This document shows positions 23,655-32,613 of a DNA stretch of 64,000 nt, in pieces. The notes beneath the pieces were generated by a model. It saw only the letters and a list, made by a program, of their open reading frames with translations. It ran no database searches and was not told the DNA's origin. Position numbers and translations under genes: made by a program. The DNA comes from Leptofilum sp041748655 (GTDB lineage Bacteria > Chloroflexota > Anaerolineae > Promineifilales > Promineifilaceae): the NCBI GenBank assembly GCA_041748655.1, contig JBGTCV010000066.1:1-64000 (forward strand). Reading direction: 5' to 3'. Each line of letters begins with the position of its first letter. The first letter of the stretch is position 1.

Positions 23655-24685
23655 ATAGGATCGTGCCTGCTTCCACCCCCACCTTTTACGTTCGCGATGT
23701 TCCCGTTTACGGCGACACCATGCTCTCCCCCATGGCCGCCTACTCCGACGTGCCGTTCCGGGCGATTTGCCGCCGCTTTGGCGCGGCGATGCATTACAGC
23801 GAATTTGTGCCCACCGAAGCGCTGCTGCACCAGCCCAACCCGCTCTGGCGACGGCTGGACATACATCCCAACGGCGAACATCCCATGGTGTTCCAGATTT
23901 TTGGCAGCGATGCCCGCCAGATTTTGCACGCCGCCCAGCGCATTGAGGCGTGGGGGGCCGACATCATCGACATCAACCTCGGCTGCTCTGTGCCCAAGGT
24001 GAGCGAAAAAGGGGCGGGCGTGGGCATGATGCGCCAGCCGAAGCTGGTGGCCGAGACGTTCCGGCTGCTCAGCCAGCATCTGCGCGTGCCGGTGACGGGC
24101 AAGCTGCGCCTGGGCTGGGACGAAGCCAGCCAAAACTACCTGGAGATTGCCCAAATTATGGTAGATAACGGCGCGGCGCTGCTGGCGCTGCACGGCCGTA
24201 CTCGCAGCCAAAAGTATCGCGGGCAGGCCAATTGGGACGCCATCGGCAGGCTAAAGCAGGCGGCTGCCGTGCCGGTGCTGGGCAGTGGGGATGTGCAAAC
24301 GGTGGCCGACATCGACCGCCTCAAAGCCCAAACCGGCTGCGACGGGGTGATGATTGGCCGGGCGGCGCTGGGCAATCCATGGCTGTTTGCCCGGCAAGAC
24401 CGGGAACAGCTGACGTTTGGGGAGATAACGGCCGTTCTGCGCCAACATCTCCAGGAATGCCTGGCCTACTACGGCAGTCCCGAAGGCTTACAAAACTTTG
24501 GCCGCCACCTCAGGAAATACCTCTCCGGGCTGGCGCTGAAGCCGTTTTTACACGCGCTGCTGGCCGCAGAAAACATGGCCGAATTTGAAGATTTGTTGGA
24601 CGAAATGGAAACGGCCGTTCCCCCCCATCTCCCCCTTGCCGACCTGCGCAAAATCCCCCACTTTCCCCAGACCGTTAACCATTAA
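23651..24685 (+). CDS. dus: tRNA-dihydrouridine synthase (DusB-like)
   Basis: The product has 344 residues. It is an FMN enzyme that reduces uridine to dihydrouridine in tRNA D-loops. The N-terminal L-S-P-M-A-A-Y-S-D-V-P-F-R binds FMN; D-I-N-L-G-C-S-V-P-K contains the catalytic Cys. L-H-G-R-T-R-S-Q-K-Y, G-S-G-D-V and M-I-G-R-A-A-L-G-N-P-W follow in order, which is the standard Dus layout. The start overlaps the previous stop as ATGA, so it is probably translated by coupling within the pcm-membrane protein-dus chain. Confidence 0.93.
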   Translation: MNRIVPASTPTFYVRDVPVYGDTMLSPMAAYSDVPFRAICRRFGAAMHYSEFVPTEALLHQPNPLWRRLDIHPNGEHPMVFQIFGSDARQILHAAQRIEAWGADIIDINLGCSVPKVSEKGAGVGMMRQPKLVAETFRLLSQHLRVPVTGKLRLGWDEASQNYLEIAQIMVDNGAALLALHGRTRSQKYRGQANWDAIGRLKQAAAVPVLGSGDVQTVADIDRLKAQTGCDGVMIGRAALGNPWLFARQDREQLTFGEITAVLRQHLQECLAYYGSPEGLQNFGRHLRKYLSGLALKPFLHALLAAENMAEFEDLLDEMETAVPPHLPLADLRKIPHFPQTVNH

Positions 24686-24720
24686 CCATTCACAATTAAC
24701 CATTTACCATTTACCGTTCC
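24676..24720. repeat. AACCATT/ATTAACC short-repeat cluster
   Basis: Overlapping copies of TTAACCATT and TTTACCATT (about five in 45 bp) fill most of the gap after dus. A related AATAACCATTTACCATATG occurs at 12030-12048, also just upstream of a gene. Confidence 0.6.
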
Positions 24721-24778
24721 CCCCCTCTCTGCTACCATATGCTCCAGCACTGTTTCGACCGTTCACCAGGAAATGGCC

Positions 24779-27700
24779 ATGACCGAACCAGAAAACGGCA
24801 CCCTTCTGCAAAACCTGCGCGACTTCACCGTCCAGATTCGCGACCCCGAATCGGATCGCATCGTCGGCACCGGGCTGGCGCTGACGCTGGATGGCAAGGT
24901 CATCACCTGCGCCCACGTCGTGTACGCCGCCCTGCTCGTCCACCCACGTGAAGCCGCCAACGCCGAGGTCGGCGTCTACTTCCCTCAGGCGCGCGGCGAC
25001 GAACGCAAGGCGTACCGCGCCACCGTCGCCCAATGTTTCCCCAACCACGACGACGATGTGGTCGTCCTCCAGCTCGACGGCCCGCCGCCGCTGGGGCCGG
25101 AGCAGCTGCCCACCCTGGGCACGGCCGAACCGTCCGCCTTTCATCCCTTCCGCAGCTACGGCTACCGCCGCCTGGCCCACTACCAGGCCGGGCACGCCCA
25201 CGGCACCATTCTGGATGTTGTCGAAACGCCCGAAGAGCTGACGCTGCACGCCGAACCGGTGCAGCTGGAATCCAAACAGATCAACCAGGGCATGAGCGGT
25301 GCGGGGGTGCTGGACGTGGAGCGCAATCTGGTCGTTGGCCTCATTGCCGAGGTACACAAAGCCAAACCGGACGGCATCGACCAGGGTACCTCCTGGGGCG
25401 TCAACGCCCGCGTTCTGGCCATCCCCCCGCTGACGGTGGCCCTGCAAGACGCCCCGCTGCCCAAAACCGCCGCCCCCCAGCCCCAGGCCGACTTCCAAAA
25501 AGTCGCCCGCCAGATCCAACCCGTGCCGTCCGATTCCCAATTCCACGCCGCCCCGCCGCCGCTGGACGAATGGGTTGGCCGGACAGAACTGTTGGACGGC
25601 CTCAACCGCGATTACGCCGACCCCAACCGCCGCGTCACCGGCCTCATCGGCTTCGGCGGCGAAGGCAAATCCAGCCTGGCCCGCCGCTGGGTCGATTCGT
25701 TGGGCGATTTGGCAAATCGCCCTACAGGCGTCTTCTGGTGGGGCTTCTACGACAACCAGAACGTCGATGAATTTTTCGAGACGGCACTGGGGTTTATCAG
25801 CGGCGGGCAGATTGACCCGACGCGAGTGCGCTCCAGCAGCGCCCGGGCCGAGGTGATTGCCGCGCTGCTGGCCAACGGCCGCTACGTCTTTGTACTCGAC
25901 GGGCTGGAAGTGCTCCAGCGGCAGGAAGGCGACGACTACGGCCTGCTGTCCAGCCCCGATTTGCAAACCTTTCTGGAGCTGTTTGCCGCGCCGGGGCACA
26001 GCAGCTTTTGCCTGGTCACCAGCCGCGCCCCGCTGCTCGATTTGCTGGCCTACGCCAGCTACACCCACCGGGACGTGGGTCCGGTCTCGCCGGAAGACGG
26101 CCGAGCCCTGCTGCGCCAGTTGGGCGTGACGGGGTCCGACATTGACCTGGAACGGTTGGTAAACCAATGGGACGGCCACGCCCTGACGCTCTCCCTGCTG
26201 GGCAGCTACCTCACCTGGCGGCACAATGGCGACGTGGCCTTTGCCAATGAATTGGATGATCTCGTAGGGTCGCAGCGCGCTGCGACCCTACCGGACGATG
26301 CCCCCGACGCAGCCCGCCAGCGTTACGCCCACGTCCACCGCGTCCTGCGCCGCTACGACGAGCACCTCACCGCCGCCGAACGCGCCTTCATGACCCTGTT
26401 CAGCGCCTTCCGCACGCCGGTAGAACCGGACGCCTTCGCCCGTGTCTTTCGGGGGAAATCCGCAGATTTCGCAGATGACGCAGATGAAAAACCTGGGGTT
26501 TTGGATCGTTTGCCCAACCGCAAACCGCACGGTAGGGGCGGGCCTCGTGCCCGCCCAAATGAGGGCGACCACAAGGGTGCGCCGCTACAAACAATGTTGG
26601 CCGAATTAAACGACGCCGAATTTGAAGCGTTAATAACGCAGCTGGTGGGCTACCGGCTGCTGCGCCACAACGAGATGGCCAACACGTACACCACCCACCC
26701 CCTGGTGCGCAGCCATTACCTGGCCCTGCTGTCGGGCAGCGGGCAAGCGGCCCAAACCCACGACCAGCTCAAGGATTACTACCTGGCGCTGGCGGGCGAC
26801 ACGCCCCACCAGCCCACCCTGGCCGACCTGGCCCCGCTGATTGAGGTGGTTTACCATGCCTGCCGTGCTGGGGCGTATGATGAGGCGTATCAAATTAGCC
26901 AAGATCGACTGTACAATGTTGCAGGTGCTTCTTATTACTTGCCACAGGTTCTAGGAGCTGAGGACACTGTCGTGAATGTCATGATGCAATTCTTCCCACA
27001 TGGAGACACCTATCAAGAACCACAGGTGAGCAAGGCCAGTGATAAAAGCTGGATTTTAAATGAGGTGGGGATGTGTTTGATGAGTTTGGGGCGGCTGGCA
27101 ACGGCCGTTCCCTTCTTCGAACGCCGCATACAAATGAGTCTGAGCATCGAAGACTGGCGTGAAGCCAGCATCGGCTACCAAAACCTGGCAGAGCTGAACG
27201 CCCACCTGGGGCGGCTGGCCGCCAGCGCCACCGCCGCCGAGGAAGCCCTCACCCTGGCCCGCCGCGCCGAGAATAAGCGGGATGAGCGCAATTCGCTGGC
27301 ATATCAGGCTTGGGCTGTACACCTGCGCGGGCAGGTGGATGAGGCCAGCGCCGCATTCCAGCAAGCCGAAGCGCTTGAACGGGAAATTGAAAGCAGCGTG
27401 CAGTATCTCTACAGCCTGCGCGGCATCCAGCACGCGGAGCATTTGCGGCGGGTGGGGCAGGCAGACGATGCGCGACGGGTCACAGCCGCCAACCTGACCA
27501 TCTGTGAGCGCAATCGTGTGGTTTCACAGATCAGCATGTGCCATCGCGTCCTGGGAGAACTGGATGCGGATGAGGGCAACCACGCCCCCGCCCGTGACCA
27601 TTTCGACACCGCCCTCACCATTGCCCGCTCCATTTCCCACCGCCCTGCCCTCATCGAGGCGCTGCTGGCGCGGGGGCGCTGGGCGGCAAAATTGGCCTAT

Positions 27701-28003
27701 TCAGACCTGACAGGTGGCCCGCAACCAACCTCGCCAACCCAGGGTTCTGAGGACCACCTGTCAGGTCTCAATTCGCTCCCCCAAGCCTTCTCCGACCTGC
27801 GCGAAGCCCGCGGCTACGCCAGCGACGGCGGCTACCGTATCTACGAAGCCGACAGCCGCATCGCCCTCGCCTGGACCCACCTGGCCAGCGGCAGCCCCGC
27901 CGCCGCCAAACAAGAGGCGGTCCGCGCCCAAACCATGTCCATGGACATGGGCTACCACTGGGGCCAGCTAGACGCCGCCGAACTGCTCAACCACCTCCCG
28001 TAG
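24779..28003 (+). CDS. Trypsin-like protease - STAND/NB-ARC-type NTPase - TPR protein
   Basis: The product has 1074 residues. An N-terminal chymotrypsin-fold protease shows His46 (I-T-C-A-H-V-V), an Asp at 91-93 (D-D-D-V-V-V-L) and Ser173 (N-Q-G-M-S-G-A-G-V). A P-loop follows (G-F-G-G-E-G-K-S-S, 291-299) with Walker B (F-V-L-D-G-L-E, 371-377). TPR-like helices fill ~620-1074. Protease-STAND-repeat proteins are known in bacterial conflict and programmed-death pathways, where the repeats sense a trigger and oligomerisation activates the effector. That role here is inferred. Residues about 496-505, 560-601 and 975-997 are encoded by dispersed palindromic repeats. It shows only one ACGGCCGT octamer in 3.2 kb. 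The chosen ATG has AGG 8 nt upstream. Confidence 0.82.
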   Translation: MTEPENGTLLQNLRDFTVQIRDPESDRIVGTGLALTLDGKVITCAHVVYAALLVHPREAANAEVGVYFPQARGDERKAYRATVAQCFPNHDDDVVVLQLDGPPPLGPEQLPTLGTAEPSAFHPFRSYGYRRLAHYQAGHAHGTILDVVETPEELTLHAEPVQLESKQINQGMSGAGVLDVERNLVVGLIAEVHKAKPDGIDQGTSWGVNARVLAIPPLTVALQDAPLPKTAAPQPQADFQKVARQIQPVPSDSQFHAAPPPLDEWVGRTELLDGLNRDYADPNRRVTGLIGFGGEGKSSLARRWVDSLGDLANRPTGVFWWGFYDNQNVDEFFETALGFISGGQIDPTRVRSSSARAEVIAALLANGRYVFVLDGLEVLQRQEGDDYGLLSSPDLQTFLELFAAPGHSSFCLVTSRAPLLDLLAYASYTHRDVGPVSPEDGRALLRQLGVTGSDIDLERLVNQWDGHALTLSLLGSYLTWRHNGDVAFANELDDLVGSQRAATLPDDAPDAARQRYAHVHRVLRRYDEHLTAAERAFMTLFSAFRTPVEPDAFARVFRGKSADFADDADEKPGVLDRLPNRKPHGRGGPRARPNEGDHKGAPLQTMLAELNDAEFEALITQLVGYRLLRHNEMANTYTTHPLVRSHYLALLSGSGQAAQTHDQLKDYYLALAGDTPHQPTLADLAPLIEVVYHACRAGAYDEAYQISQDRLYNVAGASYYLPQVLGAEDTVVNVMMQFFPHGDTYQEPQVSKASDKSWILNEVGMCLMSLGRLATAVPFFERRIQMSLSIEDWREASIGYQNLAELNAHLGRLAASATAAEEALTLARRAENKRDERNSLAYQAWAVHLRGQVDEASAAFQQAEALEREIESSVQYLYSLRGIQHAEHLRRVGQADDARRVTAANLTICERNRVVSQISMCHRVLGELDADEGNHAPARDHFDTALTIARSISHRPALIEALLARGRWAAKLAYSDLTGGPQPTSPTQGSEDHLSGLNSLPQAFSDLREARGYASDGGYRIYEADSRIALAWTHLASGSPAAAKQEAVRAQTMSMDMGYHWGQLDAAELLNHLP
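26264..26291. repeat. Perfect 28-bp palindrome inside the trypsin-STAND-TPR gene
   Basis: GTAGGGTCGCAGCG is followed directly by its exact reverse complement CGCTGCGACCCTAC. It is read in frame as L-V-G-S-Q-R-A-A-T-L-P. The GTAGGGTCGC...GCGACCCTAC form is typical of mobile intergenic palindromes, not of a protein motif. Confidence 0.85.
26458..26580. repeat. In-frame CGCAGAT and GTAGGGGCGGGC repeats in the trypsin-STAND-TPR gene
   Basis: First CCGCAGATTTCGCAGATGAC (three CGCAGAT units), then AAAACC-TGG-GGTTTT, then GTAGGGGCGGGCCTCGTGCC with its stem GGGCGGGC / GCCCGCCC and a GGGCGACCACAAGGGTGCGC tail. All are open in the gene's frame and encode a Gly/Arg/Asp-rich stretch. Confidence 0.75.
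27703..27768. repeat. In-frame AGACCTGACAGGTGG inverted repeat in the TPR region
   Basis: AGACCTGACAGGTGG (27703-27717) and CCACCTGTCAGGTCT (27754-27768) are perfect 15-bp arms around 36 nt. Each arm is itself nearly palindromic (ACCTGACAGGT / ACCTGTCAGGT). The element interrupts TPR-like sequence without breaking the frame. Confidence 0.8.
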
Positions 28004-28120
28004 CCGCGGATTCTTGCCGCGCAGGTGAAAGAGCGCGGTAAGGAACCGCGGCTACTACCTCCACTTGTCATGCTGAACGAAATGAAGCATCCCTAGGGCG
28101 ATCCTCTGGTTTCTTTATTT
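28002..28120. repeat. TAGCCGCGG-type and TCATGCTGAACG-type repeats after the STAND gene
   Basis: TAGCCGCGGATTCTTGCCGCGC and GCGCGGTAAGGAACCGCGGCTA form an imperfect stem at 28002-28053 that begins on the stop codon itself. CTTGTCATGCTGAACGAAATG starts at 28065. The stem half GCGCGGAAAGAATCCGCGGC recurs at 34346. Confidence 0.65.
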
Positions 28121-28201
28121 TCCCGAAAACTGCTCTAAATGACGTATAATTGCTTTATATGGGCTAAAAAATTCGCCATTTTTTGTCAAACGGGAGATGC
28201 A

Positions 28202-30055
28202 ATGCCTCAGACTATCATATGTCCATTTTGTGGGGCCGAGAATGAAAGCGGACGCCTCACCTGCCACAGCTGCCAGACAAACTTCCGCCAGGCAGACCTC
28301 CTTTCGGCCCTTACCCAACGACTGACCCGGCTGGAAACCATCGTGGCCGATTTACAGCAAGCGCTGCCAGCACAAGCCGCAGAACCTGCACCAGAACCTT
28401 TGCCGCAAACGGCCGTTCCCCAACCAACACCACAGCCCAAGAAACCAACACCAACCCCACAACGCGCCTATCTGCCAGCGGCCGTTTGGCAAAGCGATTT
28501 CTGGTTCAACAAAATTGGCCTGGGACTGCTGCTGCTGGCGCTGGCCTTTCTGTTTAGCTATGCCGTCGAGCAGGGCTGGATTGGTCCGCCGGTGCGGGTG
28601 GCCATCGGTTTAATTGTGGGAACCGGATTGCTGGGAATTGGCTACCGCACGGCGCGGAAACGGCCGCATTTTGGCCAGGCCTTGCAAGGTGGCGGCATCG
28701 CCGCGTACTACATCACCGGATTTGCCGCCTTTCAGCTGTATGCACTGGTTGCCTTGCCGGTCGCCTTTGTCTACATGACGCTGGTGACACTGCTGGCATT
28801 CACCCTTTCCCTGCGCCAAAAAGAAGCGATGCTGTCCCTGATTGGCGGCCTGGGTGGCCTGGTCACCCCGATTTTGCTCGCCACGGGCCAGGGCAGCGTC
28901 GTCGGGCTGATCATCTATATCTGCTTCATCTGCGGCAGCCTGGCGTTGATCTACTTCTTCCAGGGCTGGCAGGTTGTGCTCTGGCTGGCCAACAGTGGCG
29001 GTTGGGCGATTGTGCTGGGATCCATGATTGCCTTCGACATTTTTGACCAGGCCCAAACATCTGCCGAAAATTGGGCGGTGCAAGGCGGCATTTTGTTTTG
29101 CCTGCTCATCTATTGGGGCTTGCCCGTGGTGCGCCAGCTAAACTGGCAAACAGCGTTCAACCGCCTGCCCCCTATCCAGTTTGGTTTTGCCGATTCGTAT
29201 TTGCCCAATTTCGTCAAATCGGTGTTCAACACCCATCCCCAACTGGCCATTCTGGTTCATCCAATTCTGGCCCTGTGGCTCACCTTGCTGCTGTGGCGGT
29301 TCCCTGAAAATGGGGATGGGCTGCTGACGCTGGGAACGGCCGTTTTGTTTGGCTTGCTGGCCTGGGGAATCAGCCGTCAACAGGGGCAAGATAGGGTCTG
29401 GTATATGCATGGGGTAACGGCCGTTTTCTGCTTCACCCTCGCCCTTGCGCTTCTGTTAGACAGCACCTGGCTGCTGCTGGCGCTGGCGCTGGAAGCTGCT
29501 CTGCTGCATCTAGGTACCCACTTCATCAAGCGACGGACTTTGCAGGTGGGCGCACACATTTTTTCGCTCGTGGTGGTTCTCCTTTTGGTTGAACACCTCG
29601 CAGAGTGGCGAATCGTCACGCCAATTTGGAATCTGCATTCGCTGGTTGTGCTAGCCGTCATTGGGCTCATTTTTGCCACCTCTTACCTGATCCCAAGCGC
29701 TCAAAATCTCAATTTCCCGCTGCTTTATCGGCTTGTCGCCCACATCGCTTTACTCGCCTGGTTCTGGCATGAATTCAATGTGTTAAGTGGTCAGGGATTG
29801 GTCACCATTGTTTGGGGCGTCTATGCCGTTGGTCTGCTGCTGCTTGCGCTCTACTTTCGCCATCAACACCTGCGGCTGATTGCTTTGGCCACGCTCTTCG
29901 TGCTGGTGGGCAAGCTGTTTCTGGTTGATCTGGTTGTACTGGAAACGGTCTGGCGCATTCTGCTTTTTGCTGGATTTGGCGGGCTATTCCTGTTCATCAG
30001 CTACTTTTACGGTTCCTGGTTGGGCTTGTCTGAACAGTCAAGGAAGGCTCCCTAA
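28202..30055 (+). CDS. DUF2339-family polytopic membrane protein with N-terminal zinc ribbon
   Basis: The product has 617 residues. C-P-F-C-G-A-E-N and C-H-S-C at the N-terminus form a zinc ribbon, followed by a short coiled coil (LTQRLTRLETIVADLQQAL) and a Pro-rich linker. About 16 membrane helices fill the rest. The segment W-F-N-K-I-G-L-G-L-L-L-L-A-L-A-F-L-F-S-Y and the following G-L-L-G-I-G-Y-R-T are typical of DUF2339, whose function is not known. Start at ATG 28202 with GGGAGA 5 nt upstream; an in-frame ATG at 28139 would lie before this site and the zinc ribbon. It would reside in the inner membrane. Confidence 0.82.
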   Translation: MPQTIICPFCGAENESGRLTCHSCQTNFRQADLLSALTQRLTRLETIVADLQQALPAQAAEPAPEPLPQTAVPQPTPQPKKPTPTPQRAYLPAAVWQSDFWFNKIGLGLLLLALAFLFSYAVEQGWIGPPVRVAIGLIVGTGLLGIGYRTARKRPHFGQALQGGGIAAYYITGFAAFQLYALVALPVAFVYMTLVTLLAFTLSLRQKEAMLSLIGGLGGLVTPILLATGQGSVVGLIIYICFICGSLALIYFFQGWQVVLWLANSGGWAIVLGSMIAFDIFDQAQTSAENWAVQGGILFCLLIYWGLPVVRQLNWQTAFNRLPPIQFGFADSYLPNFVKSVFNTHPQLAILVHPILALWLTLLLWRFPENGDGLLTLGTAVLFGLLAWGISRQQGQDRVWYMHGVTAVFCFTLALALLLDSTWLLLALALEAALLHLGTHFIKRRTLQVGAHIFSLVVVLLLVEHLAEWRIVTPIWNLHSLVVLAVIGLIFATSYLIPSAQNLNFPLLYRLVAHIALLAWFWHEFNVLSGQGLVTIVWGVYAVGLLLLALYFRHQHLRLIALATLFVLVGKLFLVDLVVLETVWRILLFAGFGGLFLFISYFYGSWLGLSEQSRKAP

Positions 30056-30347
30056 TTTTATTATTTGAGCTTCTTTTTTTAATGGCAGCGATAGGGAAGA
30101 GAACGGCCGTTCCCTTCCTTAAATATCGTTAATAAATATCGTTAATAAAATTCCTCTGGTTAATTGCTTGCTATTTTCTCCGTTTTCGGCAAAAATATCT
30201 TATCCAAATATGACTAATCCTTACTAAACTTGGTCAAACTCCCTGTCATCACTATTTGGAACTTGCTCAACAACCGCAACCAAAATAAATAGACCGTATT
30301 GGAATTCCAGGCTTTTCGTATCGTCACTTACATCCTTGTTTATTAAA
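30056..30347. other. Intergenic stretch without a gene, containing a tandem AAATATCGTTAAT
   Basis: AT-rich compared with its surroundings. It holds one ACGGCCGT palindrome (GAGAACGGCCGTTCCC near 30100) and two direct copies of AAATATCGTTAAT at 30121-30148. No coding sequence or RNA gene is recognised. Confidence 0.6.
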
Positions 30348-30373
30348 GCGCCAACTTTTGTTGGCGCATTTTT
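30348..30373 (+). terminator. Terminator-like hairpin in the leader of the secreted-protein gene
   Basis: GCGCCAAC-TTTT-GTTGGCGC followed by ATTTTT. It lies ~50 nt before the start codon and ~290 nt after the preceding gene, so it may attenuate the downstream gene instead of ending the upstream one. Confidence 0.7.
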
Positions 30374-30420
30374 GGGTAACTTCTCCCAAACCCTAATATT
30401 TCCGATAGGAGGAAGTGCAA

Positions 30421-32463
30421 ATGTCTTTTTCAAAGGTAAGTCGAGTGGCGTTAGTCGCTGCATTGCTGTTTCTGGGCGCGTGGTTGTTAAGCCGCAGTTC
30501 AGGGCCTGGAGCAGAAACGGCCGTACGCCAGCAAGTGGTCCAATCCTTCGCCCCAGCAGGGGTAGACCAGGTCGCAGCCGCACGACCACAACAAACCGGG
30601 CTGGTCAGCCCCGTCGCCGTTAACCTGCGCGATATTCCCGCAGGCGTGCGCGACAACAACAGCCAGCTAGACCGCTGGCAGCGTGGCGAAATTGATATGG
30701 ACGAAGTTGAAGGCATTCGAGGCGCGGCTGAAATGGCCGCTATGCGGGCCCGCGCCCTGGAACTGGCCCCCAGCGCCAATGTCCAGACTGCCACCAGTGG
30801 CCCCTCCCTGGCTGCTCCCTCAAGTGGAACCCACTTCGACAGCATGGACTATACCGAATGTTGTGGTGGTGGCGGTAACGTTCCGCCAGACCCGCAGCTG
30901 GCTGTCGGCCCCAACCATGTCATCGCCGTGGTCAATGTTGCCCTGGAAGTCTACGACAAAAATGGCAACTCCCTCGTTGGTCCCACTACCTTTGCCAGCT
31001 TCATGAGCGCCAACTCCAACTGCACCGGCGTCTTTGACCCCAATGCCAACTACGATGAAGAACATGATCGCTATGTTTTAGGCATTGATGCCAATGGTAA
31101 ATATTACTGTGTCGCCGTTTCGCAAACCGGAGACCCAACAGGTGGCTGGAATATTTACGCCTTCCCCACCGCCAGCGGCCCGGACTTCTTCGACTACCCA
31201 CATGCCGGTATTGGCCGTGACGCCATCTACATGGGCGCCAACATTTTCGGACGTGTTAGCTTCAAACAGGGGCAGGTTTGGGCGTTCGACAAATTTGCCA
31301 TGTACAACGGCCAGTCCGCCGCCTCGGTAACAAAAGTTTTAGGCTCAGCCCACGACACGCCACAGCCACTGAATCTGCACGGTTGGGCGCAGGGCACCTG
31401 GCCCACCAGCGGACCGCACTACTTCTTTGCCGAAACCAACTACGACGGCAGCACCCATACCGTCTTCTCCTGGAACAATCCATTTGGAGCCAACACCTTT
31501 GGCACGGTTGGCACGGTGAATCTGAACGCCGCCACTGGCGTAACAGCGGGTATGCCGGTAAACACGCCACAGCTAAATGGGCAAACCATTCAAGCCAACG
31601 ATTACCGCCCGCAAGATTTTGAATTCCGCGATGGCTTCGCCTGGACTTCTTCCACCATCGCCTGTAATCCGGGCGGCGGCACGGTCAACTGCGTGCGCTG
31701 GGCTAAGATTAATCCCGCAACCGCTACAGTTGTTGATGCAGGTGTCTACGGCAGCAGTGGCGAATACCGCATCTTTGCTGATCTGGCGGTTGATGCCTGC
31801 GGCAACATGGCCGTTGGCTACACCAAATCCAGCACCAGTATCTACCCTGGCATTTTTGTCACGGGCCGGTTGGCCACAGACCCGGCGGGCACCTTGCAGG
31901 CTGAAACGCTGGTCAAGGCTGGCGAGATTGCTTACACCTCGTTTGAAACCTCCGCGCCACGCCGTTGGGGTGACTACACGGGAATGACGATTGATCCGGC
32001 CGGGACAACGTTCTGGTATCTGGGTGAATACAGCAAAAACACGGGAACAACAAGCGGCCGTTGGGGCACCTACATCAGCTCCTTCAGCTACGGCTGTACC
32101 CCCGGCACCACCCCCACCCCCACGCCGGTTGGCCCAACCCCAACCCCAACCACCGCGCCCCCCACGCCAACCTCAGCCCCACCCACGGCTACACCTTCAC
32201 CAACCGCCACGCCACCTGCTGGTGCCATCACCCTGAGCGTAAGCGCTTACAAGGTGCAGGGGCAAAAATATGCCGACCTGACCTGGAGCGGCGCAACCAG
32301 CGCCAATGTTGATGTCTATTACAACGGCAGCTTCTACACCACAACCCCCAATGATGGAGCACAAACGGTTGGCTCTTTCGGCCGAGGCGGCGGTAACTGG
32401 GCTTTCCAGGTTTGCGAAGCTGGCACCAACACCTGTTCACCCGTGGTTTCTGGCGGCTGGTAA
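30421..32463 (+). CDS. Secreted protein with Pro/Thr-rich linker and C-terminal beta domain, unknown function
   Basis: The product has 680 residues. An N-terminal hydrophobic stretch (about 9-23, VALVAALLFLGAWLLS) is a signal peptide or anchor. The central ~400 residues begin near F-D-S-M-D-Y-T-E-C-C-G-G-G-G and include G-P-N-H-V-I-A-V-V-N, a repetitive beta arrangement resembling beta-propeller or bacterial surface proteins. A T-P-T-P-rich linker (about 560-600) joins a small C-terminal beta-sandwich-like domain (DLTWSGATSANVDVYYNG) with a Cys pair. Several Cys residues suggest disulfides outside the cell. AGGAGG lies 7 nt before ATG. A terminator-like hairpin precedes it and a strong terminator follows. 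Confidence 0.8.
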   Translation: MSFSKVSRVALVAALLFLGAWLLSRSSGPGAETAVRQQVVQSFAPAGVDQVAAARPQQTGLVSPVAVNLRDIPAGVRDNNSQLDRWQRGEIDMDEVEGIRGAAEMAAMRARALELAPSANVQTATSGPSLAAPSSGTHFDSMDYTECCGGGGNVPPDPQLAVGPNHVIAVVNVALEVYDKNGNSLVGPTTFASFMSANSNCTGVFDPNANYDEEHDRYVLGIDANGKYYCVAVSQTGDPTGGWNIYAFPTASGPDFFDYPHAGIGRDAIYMGANIFGRVSFKQGQVWAFDKFAMYNGQSAASVTKVLGSAHDTPQPLNLHGWAQGTWPTSGPHYFFAETNYDGSTHTVFSWNNPFGANTFGTVGTVNLNAATGVTAGMPVNTPQLNGQTIQANDYRPQDFEFRDGFAWTSSTIACNPGGGTVNCVRWAKINPATATVVDAGVYGSSGEYRIFADLAVDACGNMAVGYTKSSTSIYPGIFVTGRLATDPAGTLQAETLVKAGEIAYTSFETSAPRRWGDYTGMTIDPAGTTFWYLGEYSKNTGTTSGRWGTYISSFSYGCTPGTTPTPTPVGPTPTPTTAPPTPTSAPPTATPSPTATPPAGAITLSVSAYKVQGQKYADLTWSGATSANVDVYYNGSFYTTTPNDGAQTVGSFGRGGGNWAFQVCEAGTNTCSPVVSGGW

Positions 32464-32503
32464 CCTTTTACCCGGCTAAGCCGCAATTTCAAAATTAGCC
32501 TTT

Positions 32504-32538
32504 AAAACAGCCTCGTAATCCGTTACGAGGCTGTTTTT
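32504..32538 (+). terminator. Strong rho-independent terminator
   Basis: AAAACAGCCTCGTAA and TTACGAGGCTGTTTT form a perfect 15-bp stem with a TCCG loop and end in five T residues, ~40 nt after the secreted-protein stop. Confidence 0.92.
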
Positions 32539-32613
32539 GATCTGTATCCAATCCTATTCATGAAGCCGCATGTGCTACAATCCGCTTTTTACCCCACAAA
32601 AAGCGAGAGAAAA

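Noticed and set aside
24704..26224. A 506-residue open frame on the minus strand opposite the trypsin-STAND gene
   Set aside because: It is antisense to a protein with clear protease and NTPase motifs, and its composition (Gly/Gln/Val/Arg-rich) is that of a GC-rich shadow frame with no domain.
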